DNA from: Saprospiraceae bacterium
Lineage (GTDB): Bacteria > Bacteroidota > Bacteroidia > Chitinophagales > Saprospiraceae
NCBI GenBank assembly: GCA_016722295.1
Contig: JADKGL010000008.1
Span: 1 to 64,000 of the forward strand
DNA: 64,000 nt
Direction of reading: 5' to 3'
Each line of letters opens with the position of its first letter. Position 1 is the stretch's first letter. The notes under the pieces were generated by a model that saw only the letters and a program-made list of their open reading frames with translations, searched no databases and was not told the origin of the DNA. The translations under genes were made by a program, and so were the position numbers. Shown in pieces: positions 35,519 through 43,876 of the stretch.

Positions 35519-36130
35519 TTATTTTGAATACAATTCGACGATCAACTGCTCGTTGATTACTTCTGGTACTTGATCTCTGTCTGGATACTGAAGGAACTTT
35601 CCTTCCATCTTATCAGAGTTCCATTCCAACCATGGGAATTTTCTAACATCTGTTTTTTGAGCTACTTGATGACTAATGTGCTCGAACCCTTGTGATTTTC
35701 CTTTAACCGCAACAATATCTCCTGGCTTTAATCTGTATGAAGGTATGTTCACCAATTTACCATTCACAGTAATATGTCTATGAGATACTATTTGTCTAGC
35801 TCCTTTTCTAGTTGATGAAACACCAAAACGGAATACTGCATTATCCAATCTTGCTTCAAGATACTGTAACAAGTTTTCACCTGTAACACCTTCTTTCTTG
35901 TGTGCATCATGGAAAATGTTACGGAATTGTCTTTCTAAGACTCCGTATGTAAATTTTGCCTTTTGTTTTTCCATCAATTGGATAGCATAGTCAGACTTTT
36001 GCTTTCTTTTTCTTGATGGTCCATGTTGACCCGGTGGATACTTCTTTTTTTCAAAAGATTTATCATAACCAGTAAGTGATTGCCCTACTGCTCTAGATTT
36101 TTTGGTAACCGGTCCTGTATATCTTGCCAT
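35519..36130 (-). CDS. rpsD: 30S ribosomal protein S4
   Basis: A 203-residue S4: MARYTGPVTKKSRAVGQSLT, YPPGQHGPSRKRKQKSDYAI, then the S4 RNA-binding domain (LEARLDNAVFRFGVSSTRKG, HITVNGKLVNIPSYRLKPGD). It nucleates assembly of the 30S body and in many bacteria represses its own operon. It lacks the Cys cluster of zinc-binding S4. Full length and undamaged. Confidence 0.98.
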   Translation of the reverse strand: MARYTGPVTKKSRAVGQSLTGYDKSFEKKKYPPGQHGPSRKRKQKSDYAIQLMEKQKAKFTYGVLERQFRNIFHDAHKKEGVTGENLLQYLEARLDNAVFRFGVSSTRKGARQIVSHRHITVNGKLVNIPSYRLKPGDIVAVKGKSQGFEHISHQVAQKTDVRKFPWLEWNSDKMEGKFLQYPDRDQVPEVINEQLIVELYSK

Positions 36131-36155
36131 AATCGAATTCTATTCTGATAATTTA

Positions 36156-36542
36156 TTAAACTCTTCTGTGTTTCGGTGGACGACATCCATTATGAGGAAT
36201 TGGTGTCAAGTCTGTTATTTTTAACACTTTAATACCTGTTGCGTCTAATGCTCTAATCGCTGCTTCACGACCAGCTCCTGGTCCTTTCACATAGACTTCA
36301 GCAGTACGCATACCAGCATCAAAAGCAGTCGCTGCAGCAGTATTTGCTGCCATCTGCGCTGCGTAAGGTGTGTTTTTCTTAGAGCCTCTGAATCCAGCTT
36401 TACCTGCACTTGCCCAAGAGATTACTTCACCTGCTTTATTGCAAACTGAAATGATGATATTGTTAAAAGTTGCTTGAATGAACGCAAGTCCATCTGCATC
36501 AATTTTGACTTTCCTTTTCTTAGCCTTTTTTCCTTTAGCCAT
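36156..36542 (-). CDS. rpsK: 30S ribosomal protein S11
   Basis: A 128-residue S11: ADGLAFIQATFNNIIISVCN, GEVISWASAGKAGFRGSKKN, VYVKGPGAGREAAIRAL, ending LTPIPHNGCRPPKHRRV. It forms part of the 30S platform near the E site. The N-terminus is lysine-rich (MAKGKKAKKRKVKI). Standard position between rpsM and rpsD. Confidence 0.98.
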   Translation of the reverse strand: MAKGKKAKKRKVKIDADGLAFIQATFNNIIISVCNKAGEVISWASAGKAGFRGSKKNTPYAAQMAANTAAATAFDAGMRTAEVYVKGPGAGREAAIRALDATGIKVLKITDLTPIPHNGCRPPKHRRV

Positions 36543-36563
36543 AATCTTGTCTTTACGATATAA

Positions 36564-36941
36564 TTATTTAGTTGCTTTCTTTTTGTTTGCCACCGTTTTT
36601 CTCTTACCTTTTCTTGTACGAGCATTTGTTTTTGTGCGCTGTCCACGAACAGGTAATCCTTTACGATGTCTGATTCCTCTAAAACAGGCAATATCCATTA
36701 GACGCTTAATACTCAATTGTACTTCAGATCTAAGTTCACCTTCGACCTTTACATCATCTTGAATTTTAATCGCAATAGACTGTACTTGATCATTTGACCA
36801 TTCGCCCACTTTTGTATTGTGATCGATGCCAACATCATCCAACAATTTTTTTGCTGTAGATGGACCAATACCATAAATGTATGTAAGTCCTATTACTCCT
36901 CTTTTATTTCTTGGTAAATCTATACCTGCTATACGTGCCAT
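36564..36941 (-). CDS. rpsM: 30S ribosomal protein S13
   Basis: A 125-residue S13: MARIAGIDLPRNKRGVIGLT, YIYGIGPSTAKKLLD, LMDIACFRGIRHRKGLPVRG, QRTKTNARTRKGKRKTVANK. The helix-two-turn-helix motif and basic tail bind 16S rRNA in the 30S head, and the protein contacts the 50S subunit. It follows rpmJ after 6 bases. Confidence 0.98.
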   Translation of the reverse strand: MARIAGIDLPRNKRGVIGLTYIYGIGPSTAKKLLDDVGIDHNTKVGEWSNDQVQSIAIKIQDDVKVEGELRSEVQLSIKRLMDIACFRGIRHRKGLPVRGQRTKTNARTRKGKRKTVANKKKATK

Positions 36942-36947
36942 AATTGA

Positions 36948-37064
36948 TTAACCTTGACGTTGTTTAAATTTTGGATTCTTTTTATTTATGATATACAGCT
37001 TGCCGTTTCTGCGGACAATCTTGCAATCTTCTGTTCTTTTTTTTAAAGAAGCTCTTACTTTCAT
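36948..37064 (-). CDS. rpmJ: 50S ribosomal protein L36
   Basis: A 38-residue gene, found by reading between infA and rpsM: MKVRASLKKRTEDCKIVRRN then GKLYIINKKNPKFKQRQG. The typical ending NPKFKQRQG identifies L36. Only one Cys (C14) remains, without the other zinc ligands, so this is the zinc-free form. Position infA-rpmJ-rpsM is standard. Confidence 0.95.
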   Translation of the reverse strand: MKVRASLKKRTEDCKIVRRNGKLYIINKKNPKFKQRQG

Positions 37065-37082
37065 TTTGCTCCGGTTTAATTT

Positions 37083-37301
37083 TTATTTATACCTAAATGT
37101 AATTCTACCTCTGGTCAAATCATAAGGACTCATTTCGACCGCAACTTTATCTCCTGGCAAAATTCGGATATAATTCATCCGCATTTTACCTGAAATTGTT
37201 GCAATTATTAGATGATCATTCTGCAATCGAACCCGAAACATCGCGTTTGACAATGCTTCTTCGATGACACCATCCTGGTTTATAAGGTTTTTTTTGACCA
37301 T
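37083..37301 (-). CDS. infA: Translation initiation factor IF-1
   Basis: A 72-residue OB-fold protein: GVIEEALSNAMFRVRLQNDH, LIIATISGKMRMNYIRILPG, DKVAVEMSPYDLTRGRITFR. It binds the 30S A site during initiation together with IF-2 and IF-3. The start MVKKNLINQDG is consistent with homologs. Located between map and rpmJ, as usual in Bacteroidota. Confidence 0.97.
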   Translation of the reverse strand: MVKKNLINQDGVIEEALSNAMFRVRLQNDHLIIATISGKMRMNYIRILPGDKVAVEMSPYDLTRGRITFRYK

Positions 37302-37333
37302 CTTTTAATTTCGGAGTGCAAATATCGCACTTT

Positions 37334-38134
37334 TTACGAAAAATTTCCTAATTCATTGTTATTTTTAATGGATTTTTCTATAAAACTGTGATCTGACAGT
37401 ATTTCAGCCTCATTTTTACGAACAACAATCGTATGTTCGTAGTGGGCTGATGGTTTTTTGTCAGCAGTTACTATAGTCCAACCATCTTCTTTTTGCTTAA
37501 CTTTTCGCGTCCCTAGATTAATCATAGGCTCTATCGCGATCACCAATCCTTCTTTTAGCATTGGACCCTTGCCTCTTTTACCATAATTAGGTACTTCTGG
37601 CGCTTCATGTAGGTTCTTACCCAATCCATGCCCTACTAATTCTCTTACAACACCATAATGTTGCTTGACCTCAGTATGAGTTTGGACGGCACAACCAATA
37701 TCTCCTATTCGATTTCCTGCTACAGCCATTTTTATACCTTCGTACAAAGACTCACAAGTAATCCTTAGTAATTTTTTTACTTCTGCATTTGTATCTCCAA
37801 TTATAAATGTATAAGCAGAATCTCCATGAAATCCATTCTTATATACTCCACAATCAATTGACACTATATCCCCTTCTTTGAAAACTTCACCATTTGGAAT
37901 TCCATGTACAACGACTTCATTTTTTGAAATACAAAGCGAGGCTGGAAAATTTTTGTAACCTAGAAAAGAAGGAATTGCATCGTTACTTCTAATAAATTCT
38001 TCAGCAATTGAATTCAGCTTGCTTCCTGTAACGCCTGGTTTTAGAAATGAAGCTACTTCAGCTAAAGTTTTACATACAAGTATGCAACTTTCTTTAATCT
38101 TTTGAATCTCTTCATCTGTTTTCAGGTAAATCAT
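37334..38134 (-). CDS. map: Methionine aminopeptidase, type I
   Basis: A 266-residue enzyme that removes the initiator Met from new proteins. The five metal ligands are visible: D94 (SIDCG), D105 (HGDSAYTF), H169 (LVGHGLGKNLHEAP), E202 (AIEPMINLG) and E233 (HYEHTIVV); the catalytic His lies in VVVHGIPNG. Length and order are standard. The C-terminus has a short Asn-rich extension (SIKNNNELGNFS). It follows secY in the spc operon arrangement. Confidence 0.97.
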   Translation of the reverse strand: MIYLKTDEEIQKIKESCILVCKTLAEVASFLKPGVTGSKLNSIAEEFIRSNDAIPSFLGYKNFPASLCISKNEVVVHGIPNGEVFKEGDIVSIDCGVYKNGFHGDSAYTFIIGDTNAEVKKLLRITCESLYEGIKMAVAGNRIGDIGCAVQTHTEVKQHYGVVRELVGHGLGKNLHEAPEVPNYGKRGKGPMLKEGLVIAIEPMINLGTRKVKQKEDGWTIVTADKKPSAHYEHTIVVRKNEAEILSDHSFIEKSIKNNNELGNFS

Positions 38135-38147
38135 TAATGATTGCTGA

Positions 38148-39512
38148 TTATGAAGTGATCATTGGACCGATACCTTGATTTCTTCCTTCGATTCTTCCAG
38201 ATTCAACCAAGCCATCATATTTTCTCATAAGCAAATAAGACTCAATTTGAGCTAATGTATCTAATACCACACCAACCAAAATCAAAACGGATGAACCTCC
38301 AAAAAATCTAGCAAAGTTTGTATTCACTCCTGCTAATACTGCAATAGCTGGCATGATGGTAACTATTCCTAAAAATATAGATCCCGGCAATGTAATCCTT
38401 GTAGTTACATTATCGATAAATTCTTCTGTATCTTCTCCTGGTTTTATTCCAGGAATAAATGCATTATTCCGCTTTAAATACTCTGCATAATTCTGCGGAT
38501 TAACGATCAATGCAGTATAAACATATGTAAATCCAACGACAAGAACAAATGTCATAACGTTATGCCAAAATCCATAAGGATCTGTCAATGTCTGAAGAAC
38601 TCCTGTAGACCCTAATGCAGGGTTACCGCTAACATACTGCGCTGCAGTCAATGGTAAAAATGTAATAGCTTGTGCAAAGATGATAGGCATAACTCCAGCT
38701 GCATTCACCTTCAAAGGAATATAATCTCTGTCTGTTGACACTGGCATTGCTCCAGTCCCTCTTCCTACCATACGCTTTGCAAACTGAATTGGAATTTTAC
38801 GCACACCTTGTACAATGAGTATTGAACCAATTATAATCAAGAATAAAATAACCAATTCAAAGATAAATAGGATCAATCCATTGTTTGACAATTGTGACTG
38901 AAGTTCAAATGAAAAAGCTGATGGTAATGAAGCTATGATACCAATCATGATAATCATTGATGTTCCATTTCCAATTCCTCTGTCAGTAATTCTTTCACCT
39001 AACCACATTGCAAAAATAGTCCCCGCAGTTAAGATAATACTATTTGAAACCCAAAATACAAATGAACTCATATTTGGATCAACTACCCCTGGCATTGATT
39101 TCAAATAAGTTAAATAACCACCTCCTTGTACTAATGTAATAAACACAGTTAGAATACGAGTCATTTGATTCAACTTTCTTCTACCCGATTCTCCCTCTTT
39201 CTGTTGTAATCTTTGGAAATAAGGAACAGCGAAACCCAAAAGTTGAATTATAATTGAAGCAGTAATATAGGGCATGATTCCTAATGCAAGAATTGATGCT
39301 TGATTGAATGCACCTCCTGAATAAGTATTGATCAAACCGAATAAACTGTTTGTGTCTTTCGTGCCTTGTGAAAGAGCAGCTGCATTTATACCTGGCAATA
39401 CGATAAACGAACCAGCTCTAAATACTGCTAAAAGCGCAAGAGTATAGAGGATCTTATTTCTAAGTTCATCTATACTCCAGATATTTTTTATAGTTTCGAT
39501 TAATTTTTTCAT
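38148..39512 (-). CDS. secY: Protein translocase subunit SecY
   Basis: A 454-residue membrane protein forming the Sec channel with SecE/SecG. Ten hydrophobic helices can be traced, starting with ILYTLALLAVFRAGSFIVLP (plug-side TM1). Family motifs: GIMPYITASIIIQLL, FAKRMVGRGTGAMP, PLKVNAAGVMPIIFAQAI, TYVYTALIVNPQNYAEYLK. It delivers the many exported proteins of this window to the periplasm. 3-base gap to rplO; undamaged. Confidence 0.98.
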   Translation of the reverse strand: MKKLIETIKNIWSIDELRNKILYTLALLAVFRAGSFIVLPGINAAALSQGTKDTNSLFGLINTYSGGAFNQASILALGIMPYITASIIIQLLGFAVPYFQRLQQKEGESGRRKLNQMTRILTVFITLVQGGGYLTYLKSMPGVVDPNMSSFVFWVSNSIILTAGTIFAMWLGERITDRGIGNGTSMIIMIGIIASLPSAFSFELQSQLSNNGLILFIFELVILFLIIIGSILIVQGVRKIPIQFAKRMVGRGTGAMPVSTDRDYIPLKVNAAGVMPIIFAQAITFLPLTAAQYVSGNPALGSTGVLQTLTDPYGFWHNVMTFVLVVGFTYVYTALIVNPQNYAEYLKRNNAFIPGIKPGEDTEEFIDNVTTRITLPGSIFLGIVTIMPAIAVLAGVNTNFARFFGGSSVLILVGVVLDTLAQIESYLLMRKYDGLVESGRIEGRNQGIGPMITS

Positions 39513-39515
39513 TGG

Positions 39516-39968
39516 TTATTTTTGAATTAATTCAACAGAACCACCTGCAGCTTTTATTTTTTCAGAAGCAGAGGCTGAACAAGCATGAACATTAACGTTC
39601 AATTTTGCAGTCAATTCTCCACGTCCCAATATTTTAATCTTATCTTTCTTACTTACAATTCTATTTTCTAATAGTGTTTGTGCAGTAATTTCTGTCAATT
39701 CATACCTTTCAGCTAAATGACTTATTTGATCTAGATTGAAAGTGACATAATCAACATTAGAAATATTCTTAAAACCAACTTTAGGTAATCTTCTCTGAAG
39801 CGGCGTCTGACCTCCTTCAAAACCTACTTTATTGCTAGCTCCTGCTCTAGCTTTCATACCCTTATGGCCTTTAGTAGCTGTACCGCCATGACCAGAGCCT
39901 TCCCCTCTAGCGATTCGCTTTTCTTTATGGATTGAACCTTTTGAAGGTTTTAAATTATGCAGACCCAT
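39516..39968 (-). CDS. rplO: 50S ribosomal protein L15
   Basis: A 150-residue L15: MGLHNLKPSKGSIHKEKRIA, RGEGSGHGGTATKGHKGMKA, GFEGGQTPLQRRLPKVGFKN, ending KIKAAGGSVELIQK. The glycine-rich N-terminal tail penetrates 23S rRNA. Between rpmD (2-base gap) and secY, the usual spc order. Confidence 0.98.
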   Translation of the reverse strand: MGLHNLKPSKGSIHKEKRIARGEGSGHGGTATKGHKGMKARAGASNKVGFEGGQTPLQRRLPKVGFKNISNVDYVTFNLDQISHLAERYELTEITAQTLLENRIVSKKDKIKILGRGELTAKLNVNVHACSASASEKIKAAGGSVELIQK

Positions 39969-39970
39969 AC

Positions 39971-40150
39971 TTATATTTTTTCAATTGTAACTAAATGGTT
40001 TACCTTAACCAACATTCCATTTACTTGTGGATTGTCTGGCAATTCCACTGTATCGTGGACACACTTTAAACCTAATGCTTGTACAGTTTTTTTCTGTCTT
40101 GCATTTGTCTTTATGATTGATCTAACCTGTGTAACTCTAAGTTTACTCAT
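39971..40150 (-). CDS. rpmD: 50S ribosomal protein L30
   Basis: A 59-residue protein read directly from the gap between rpsE and rplO: MSKLRVTQVRSIIKTNARQK, KTVQALGLKCVHDTVELPDN, PQVNGMLVKVNHLVTIEKI. The pattern 'RS.I......QK.T..ALGL' identifies L30. Normal length. Confidence 0.96.
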   Translation of the reverse strand: MSKLRVTQVRSIIKTNARQKKTVQALGLKCVHDTVELPDNPQVNGMLVKVNHLVTIEKI

Positions 40151-40164
40151 GTCTATTTCTTTTA

Positions 40165-40683
40165 TTAACCTTCAAATACTTTAGCAACTTCAATTCTTCT
40201 TGCCTTAGCGATTTCTTGTGGACTTCTCACTTTTGTCAATGCATCCAATGTTGCTTTCACCACATTGTGAGGATTAGAAGAACCATTAGATTTTGCTAAT
40301 ACATTATGTACACCAGCAATTTCTAACACAGCTCTCATGGCACCTCCTGCTATTACTCCAGTTCCATCGGCAGCCGGCTTAATGAACACTTTACCAGCAC
40401 CAAATTTACCTTTTTGCTCATGAGCTATAGTCCCTTTGTGAATCGGTACTTGGATTAAGTTCTTCTTGGCGTCATCTACAGCTTTTGTGATTGCATCAGC
40501 AACCTCTCTCGCTTTGCCCAATCCTTGACCAACTACACCATTTCCATCTCCAACGACAACTAATGCTGAAAAGCTAAAAGTTCTACCTCCTTTGGTAACT
40601 TTCGCAACTCGGTTTAATACAACAAGCTTTTCTTTAAGCTCTGATTCTCCCGGTTTTACTCTAATTATATGTGATTTAGCCAT
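40165..40683 (-). CDS. rpsE: 30S ribosomal protein S5
   Basis: A 172-residue S5: an N-terminal double-stranded RNA-binding domain (LNRVAKVTKGGRTFSFSALV, VVGDGNGVVGQGLGKAREV) and a C-terminal domain (GVIAGGAMRAVLEIAGVHNV, SNPHNVVKATLDALTKV). It contributes to decoding fidelity at the mRNA entry channel. Standard neighbours rplR and rpmD. Confidence 0.98.
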   Translation of the reverse strand: MAKSHIIRVKPGESELKEKLVVLNRVAKVTKGGRTFSFSALVVVGDGNGVVGQGLGKAREVADAITKAVDDAKKNLIQVPIHKGTIAHEQKGKFGAGKVFIKPAADGTGVIAGGAMRAVLEIAGVHNVLAKSNGSSNPHNVVKATLDALTKVRSPQEIAKARRIEVAKVFEG

Positions 40684-40698
40684 ATCCTTTTTTCGAAA

Positions 40699-41049
40699 TT
40701 AAAAATTAAGTCCACCTTCTCTAGCTCCTTCTGCTAATTGCTTAACACGACCGTGATAAAGGAATCCGTTTCTGTCAAAAACAACACTTGAAATATTATT
40801 TGTTTTTGCTTTTGATGCAATCAATTCTCCCACTTTCTTTGCTTGCTCTGATTTTGAAGCTTTTCCTACAGATTTGTCCTTGGAAGATGCTGCAAACAAG
40901 GTAGTCCCCGTTGTATCATCTATCAATTGGCAATATATCGAAGTATTACTTCTAAAAACACTCAAACGAGGTCTTTCAGGAGAACCTTTTACAGTTTTTC
41001 TGATACGGTGTTTTACTTTTTGTCTTTTTTCTTTTATTGTCAGCTTCAT
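40699..41049 (-). CDS. rplR: 50S ribosomal protein L18
   Basis: A 116-residue L18: RIRKTVKGSPERPRLSVFRS, NTSIYCQLIDDTTGTTLFAA, VVFDRNGFLYHGRVKQLAEG, AREGGLNF at the end. Binds 5S rRNA together with L5 and L25. Normal length and ending. Confidence 0.98.
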   Translation of the reverse strand: MKLTIKEKRQKVKHRIRKTVKGSPERPRLSVFRSNTSIYCQLIDDTTGTTLFAASSKDKSVGKASKSEQAKKVGELIASKAKTNNISSVVFDRNGFLYHGRVKQLAEGAREGGLNF

Positions 41050-41066
41050 AATAATTCTATTTAAAA

Positions 41067-41621
41067 TTATTTTTTACCAGCTGCTTTACCAGCTTTTCTA
41101 CGAATAACTTCCCCAACAAATTTAATCCCTTTACCTTTGAAAGGCTCTGGTGATTTGAACGATCTAAATTTAGCACATATTTGTCCTAATAATTGTAGAT
41201 CCGATCCTGTCAATATGATTTTTGGATTTTGTCCTTTTTCAGTTACTGTCTCTACTTTCAATTCTGAAGGTATAGCAAATACTATAGGGTGAGAATATCC
41301 TACTGACATCTCTACGAGATTACCTGTATTAGACACTCTATATCCGACACCCACAAGCTCCATTTCTCTTTTGAATCCTTCTGATACACCAGTGATCATA
41401 TTCGACACTAATGCTCTAGTCAAACCGTGAAGAGATTTATGTCTTTTTTGTTCTGTTGGACGCTTAACAGTCACTGTTCCATCTTCAATTGTGATGCTCA
41501 TATCAACATCAATCGGTTGTGTCATAGTTCCTTTAGGACCTTTAACAGTCACCAAGCCTTTTTCACACTTTAATTCAACTCCTTTTGGTAAGGATAAAAT
41601 TTTATTTCCTATACGAGACAT
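41067..41621 (-). CDS. rplF: 50S ribosomal protein L6
   Basis: Start placed at the ATG of MSRIGNKILSLPKGVELKCE (41621); an upstream in-frame Met is less likely. 184 residues in two L6 repeats, with EMELVGVGYRVSNTGNLVEM and the C-terminal signature PEPFKGKGIKFVGEVIRRKA, then GKAAGKK. It lies near the factor-binding site of the 50S subunit. Confidence 0.97.
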   Translation of the reverse strand: MSRIGNKILSLPKGVELKCEKGLVTVKGPKGTMTQPIDVDMSITIEDGTVTVKRPTEQKRHKSLHGLTRALVSNMITGVSEGFKREMELVGVGYRVSNTGNLVEMSVGYSHPIVFAIPSELKVETVTEKGQNPKIILTGSDLQLLGQICAKFRSFKSPEPFKGKGIKFVGEVIRRKAGKAAGKK

Positions 41622-41645
41622 AATATTTCTCTTTAATTGCAAAAA

Positions 41646-41858
41646 TTAATATACGTAACACAGTACTTCGCCACCAATATGCTCTTTTTTAGCATCTTTA
41701 TCTGTCATTATACCTTTTGAAGTAGATATAATCGCTATACCTAAGCCATTGATTACCCGAGGTAGCTCATCTGCTCCTTTGTAAATTCTTCTACCAGGTT
41801 TGCTTACTCGTAGCAACTCTCTAATAATTGGCAATCTTGTAATCGCATCATATTTCAA
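41646..41858 (-). CDS. rpsH: 30S ribosomal protein S8, C-terminal piece
   Basis: Second part of S8. In the continuing frame the link is ILYNYGYILKYKFEETENKQ then GVIRIALKYDAITRLP; the annotated Met is only MKYDAIT. It contains the C-terminal rRNA-binding domain: SKPGRRIYKGADELPRVING, GIAIISTSKGIMTDKDAKKE, ending GGEVLCYVY. Joined to 41870-42052 this gives about 132 residues, normal for S8. S8 binds helix 21 of 16S rRNA and often represses the spc operon. Confidence 0.95.
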   Translation of the reverse strand: MKYDAITRLPIIRELLRVSKPGRRIYKGADELPRVINGLGIAIISTSKGIMTDKDAKKEHIGGEVLCYVY

Positions 41859-41869
41859 TGCAATTCGTA

Positions 41870-42052
41870 TTACGCCTTGTTTATTCTCAGTTTCTTCGAA
41901 TTTATACTTAAGGATATATCCATAATTATATAAAATCTCAGTGATTCTCTTTTTTCATTTGATGCAGGAATATCCACAATGCGATGGCTTGCCATCTGTG
42001 CATTTCTAATTCTTGTAAGAAAATCTGCTATAGTATCTGTAACTGCTGCCAT
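41870..42052 (-). CDS. rpsH: 30S ribosomal protein S8, N-terminal piece
   Basis: N-terminal S8: MAAVTDTIADFLTRIRNAQM, ASHRIVDIPASNEKRE. The frame then derails (SLRFYIIMDISLS) because one A appears to be missing in the GAATCAC stretch near 41946. With GAAATCAC the text becomes NEKREITEILYNYGYIL, as in homologs. Since S8 is essential and single copy, this is best explained by a consensus error. Confidence 0.95.
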   Translation of the reverse strand: MAAVTDTIADFLTRIRNAQMASHRIVDIPASNEKRESLRFYIIMDISLSINSKKLRINKA

Positions 42053-42071
42053 AATTTTTCTTTTTTAAGGT

Positions 42072-42341
42072 TTACCAACTTGCTTTTGTAACTCCAGGTA
42101 ATTTTCCATCTAATGCCATCATTCTGAAGACATATCTTGAAACGCCAAAACGTCTTATATAACCCTTAGGGCGTCCAGTCAGTTGGCATCTATTCTTTAA
42201 TCTAACTTTTGAACTATTTTTTGGAAGTTTATCGAGTTCATCCCAATTCCCTTCAGCTTTAAGTTTCGCGCGTAGGTCAGCATATTTTGCCACCATTTTC
42301 TCACGCTTAATCTGTCTTGCTACGATTGATTTCTTTGACAT
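42072..42341 (-). CDS. rpsN: 30S ribosomal protein S14
   Basis: An 89-residue S14 of the long, zinc-free type: MSKKSIVARQIKREKMVAKY, KLPKNSSKVRLKNRCQLTGR, PKGYIRRFGVSRYVFRMMAL, ending PGVTKASW. There is only one Cys (no CxxC pairs), so no zinc ribbon. Located between rplE and rpsH as usual. Confidence 0.98.
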   Translation of the reverse strand: MSKKSIVARQIKREKMVAKYADLRAKLKAEGNWDELDKLPKNSSKVRLKNRCQLTGRPKGYIRRFGVSRYVFRMMALDGKLPGVTKASW

Positions 42342-42347
42342 GGTAAA

Positions 42348-42905
42348 TTAGTTCTTCTGATTTTTAAAAGGTATTCCCATTTCTTTTAATAATGTAAATG
42401 CTTCTGCATCCGTTTTTGCTGTAGTCACAAATGTGATATCCATTCCTGTGATCTTATTGATTTTATCCAAATCTATCTCGGGAAAGATAATTTGTTCAGT
42501 AATACCTAAGGTATAGTTTCCTCTACCATCAAAACTTGAGTCATTAACTCCTCTAAAGTCTCTTACTCGTGGTAAAGCTACTGCGATCAAACGATCTAAG
42601 AATTCATACATCTTAACATTGCGCAATGTTACTCTTACCCCAATTGGCAACTTTTCTCTCAATTTGAAATTCGAGATTGCTTTTCTTGAAATTGTTGCTA
42701 CTGGTTTTTGACCAGTAATCGTAGCCAATTCTGAAATTCCAATATCTACCAATTTCTTATCTTGAGTAGCTTGACCAATTCCTTGATTGACTGCTATTTT
42801 AACCAATCTAGGCACTTCCATAATAGAACCGTACTTATACGTCTCCATCATGACGGGGATTACATTAGATCTGTAATGCTCTTTTAAACGAGGTAAATAT
42901 CCCAT
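42348..42905 (-). CDS. rplE: 50S ribosomal protein L5
   Basis: A 185-residue L5: MGYLPRLKEHYRSNVIPVMM, VPRLVKIAVNQGIGQATQDK, TGQKPVATISRKAISNFKLR, GVRVTLRNVKMYEFLDRLI, RDFRGVNDSSFDGRGNYTLG. It binds 5S rRNA and contacts P-site tRNA and S13. The start codon overlaps the rplX stop by one base. Confidence 0.98.
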   Translation of the reverse strand: MGYLPRLKEHYRSNVIPVMMETYKYGSIMEVPRLVKIAVNQGIGQATQDKKLVDIGISELATITGQKPVATISRKAISNFKLREKLPIGVRVTLRNVKMYEFLDRLIAVALPRVRDFRGVNDSSFDGRGNYTLGITEQIIFPEIDLDKINKITGMDITFVTTAKTDAEAFTLLKEMGIPFKNQKN

Positions 42906-43216
42906 TACTTAATGATTTCGTTTGATTTTTTTGAATATCTGACTTTTTTACCATTCTCCACTCGGACTCCTACTCTAGTAGGCTTCTTCGAAACTGGATC
43001 TAGCAAAGACAGGTTTGAAATATGGATCGGAACAGCCATCTCAATAATTCCGCCTGGATTATTATTTGCTGGTTTCGTATGCTTCTTAGCAATATTTACA
43101 CCATCAACAACTGCTCTATTTTTATCAACTATTACTAGAGAAACTGTACCTGATTTTCCTTTATTGGAACCTGCTATGACTTGTACGTGGTCTCCTTTTT
43201 TAATTCTTAATTTCAT
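42905..43216 (-). CDS. rplX: 50S ribosomal protein L24
   Basis: A 103-residue L24 with the KOW motif (KKGDHVQVIAGSNKGKSGTV) and NIAKKHTKPANNNPGGIIEM, SNLSLLDPVSKKPTRVGVRV. An early assembly protein at the 23S rRNA 5' end. It overlaps rplE by one base. Confidence 0.98.
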   Translation of the reverse strand: MKLRIKKGDHVQVIAGSNKGKSGTVSLVIVDKNRAVVDGVNIAKKHTKPANNNPGGIIEMAVPIHISNLSLLDPVSKKPTRVGVRVENGKKVRYSKKSNEIIK

Positions 43217-43229
43217 AACACATTAAAAT

Positions 43230-43595
43230 TTATAGTACCTCAGGTGCTAATGATACAATCTTCATATAATCTTTCTCTCTCAATTCTCGAGCCACAGGGC
43301 CAAAAATACGGCTTCCCCTTGGTTCATCAGTTGCTGATAATAATACTACAGCATTGTCATCAAAACGGATGTATGTTCCATCTTTTCTTCTGATTTCTTT
43401 ACTTGTACGTACAATAAGAGCTTTAGACACAGAGCCTTTCTTCACTCCTCCTGGAGTTGCTGACTTTACAGAAACTACTATTTTATCACCTACAGAAGCA
43501 TATCTTCTTTTTGTACCGCCCAATACGCGTATACAAAGAACTTCTTTTGCTCCACTATTATCGGCTACTTTCAGTCTCGATTCTTGTTGTATCAT
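43230..43595 (-). CDS. rplN: 50S ribosomal protein L14
   Basis: A 121-residue L14, highly conserved: MIQQESRLKVADNSGAKEVL, CIRVLGGTKRRYASVGDKIV, VRTSKEIRRKDGTYIRFDDN, GSRIFGPVARELREKDYMKI. It forms an intersubunit bridge. Normal length. Confidence 0.99.
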   Translation of the reverse strand: MIQQESRLKVADNSGAKEVLCIRVLGGTKRRYASVGDKIVVSVKSATPGGVKKGSVSKALIVRTSKEIRRKDGTYIRFDDNAVVLLSATDEPRGSRIFGPVARELREKDYMKIVSLAPEVL

Positions 43596-43616
43596 GACAC
43601 TTTTTTATTATAATTG

Positions 43617-43871
43617 TTATTCGCCTTTCTTTACGATTTCTACCAATCTCCAGCACTTTAATTTGCTCAATGGTCGAGTCTCCATAATTCTAACCAAATC
43701 ACCTACATTACACTCATTTTTTTCATCATGAGCAAAGTATTTTTTTGATCTTTTCATGAACTTTCCATACTTTGGATGTAGCATACTTCTTACTACTTTC
43801 ACTGTAATGGTCTTATCCATTTTATTGCTATGGACAACGCCCACTTTTATCTTTCGAAGATTTCTTTCCAT
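43617..43871 (-). CDS. rpsQ: 30S ribosomal protein S17
   Basis: An 84-residue OB-fold protein: NLRKIKVGVVHSNKMDKTIT, MLHPKYGKFMKRSKKYFAHD, NVGDLVRIMETRPLSKLKCW, RLVEIVKKGE. Binds the 5' domain of 16S rRNA. 5 bases after rpmC. Confidence 0.98.
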   Translation of the reverse strand: MERNLRKIKVGVVHSNKMDKTITVKVVRSMLHPKYGKFMKRSKKYFAHDEKNECNVGDLVRIMETRPLSKLKCWRLVEIVKKGE

Positions 43872-43876
43872 TTCTT

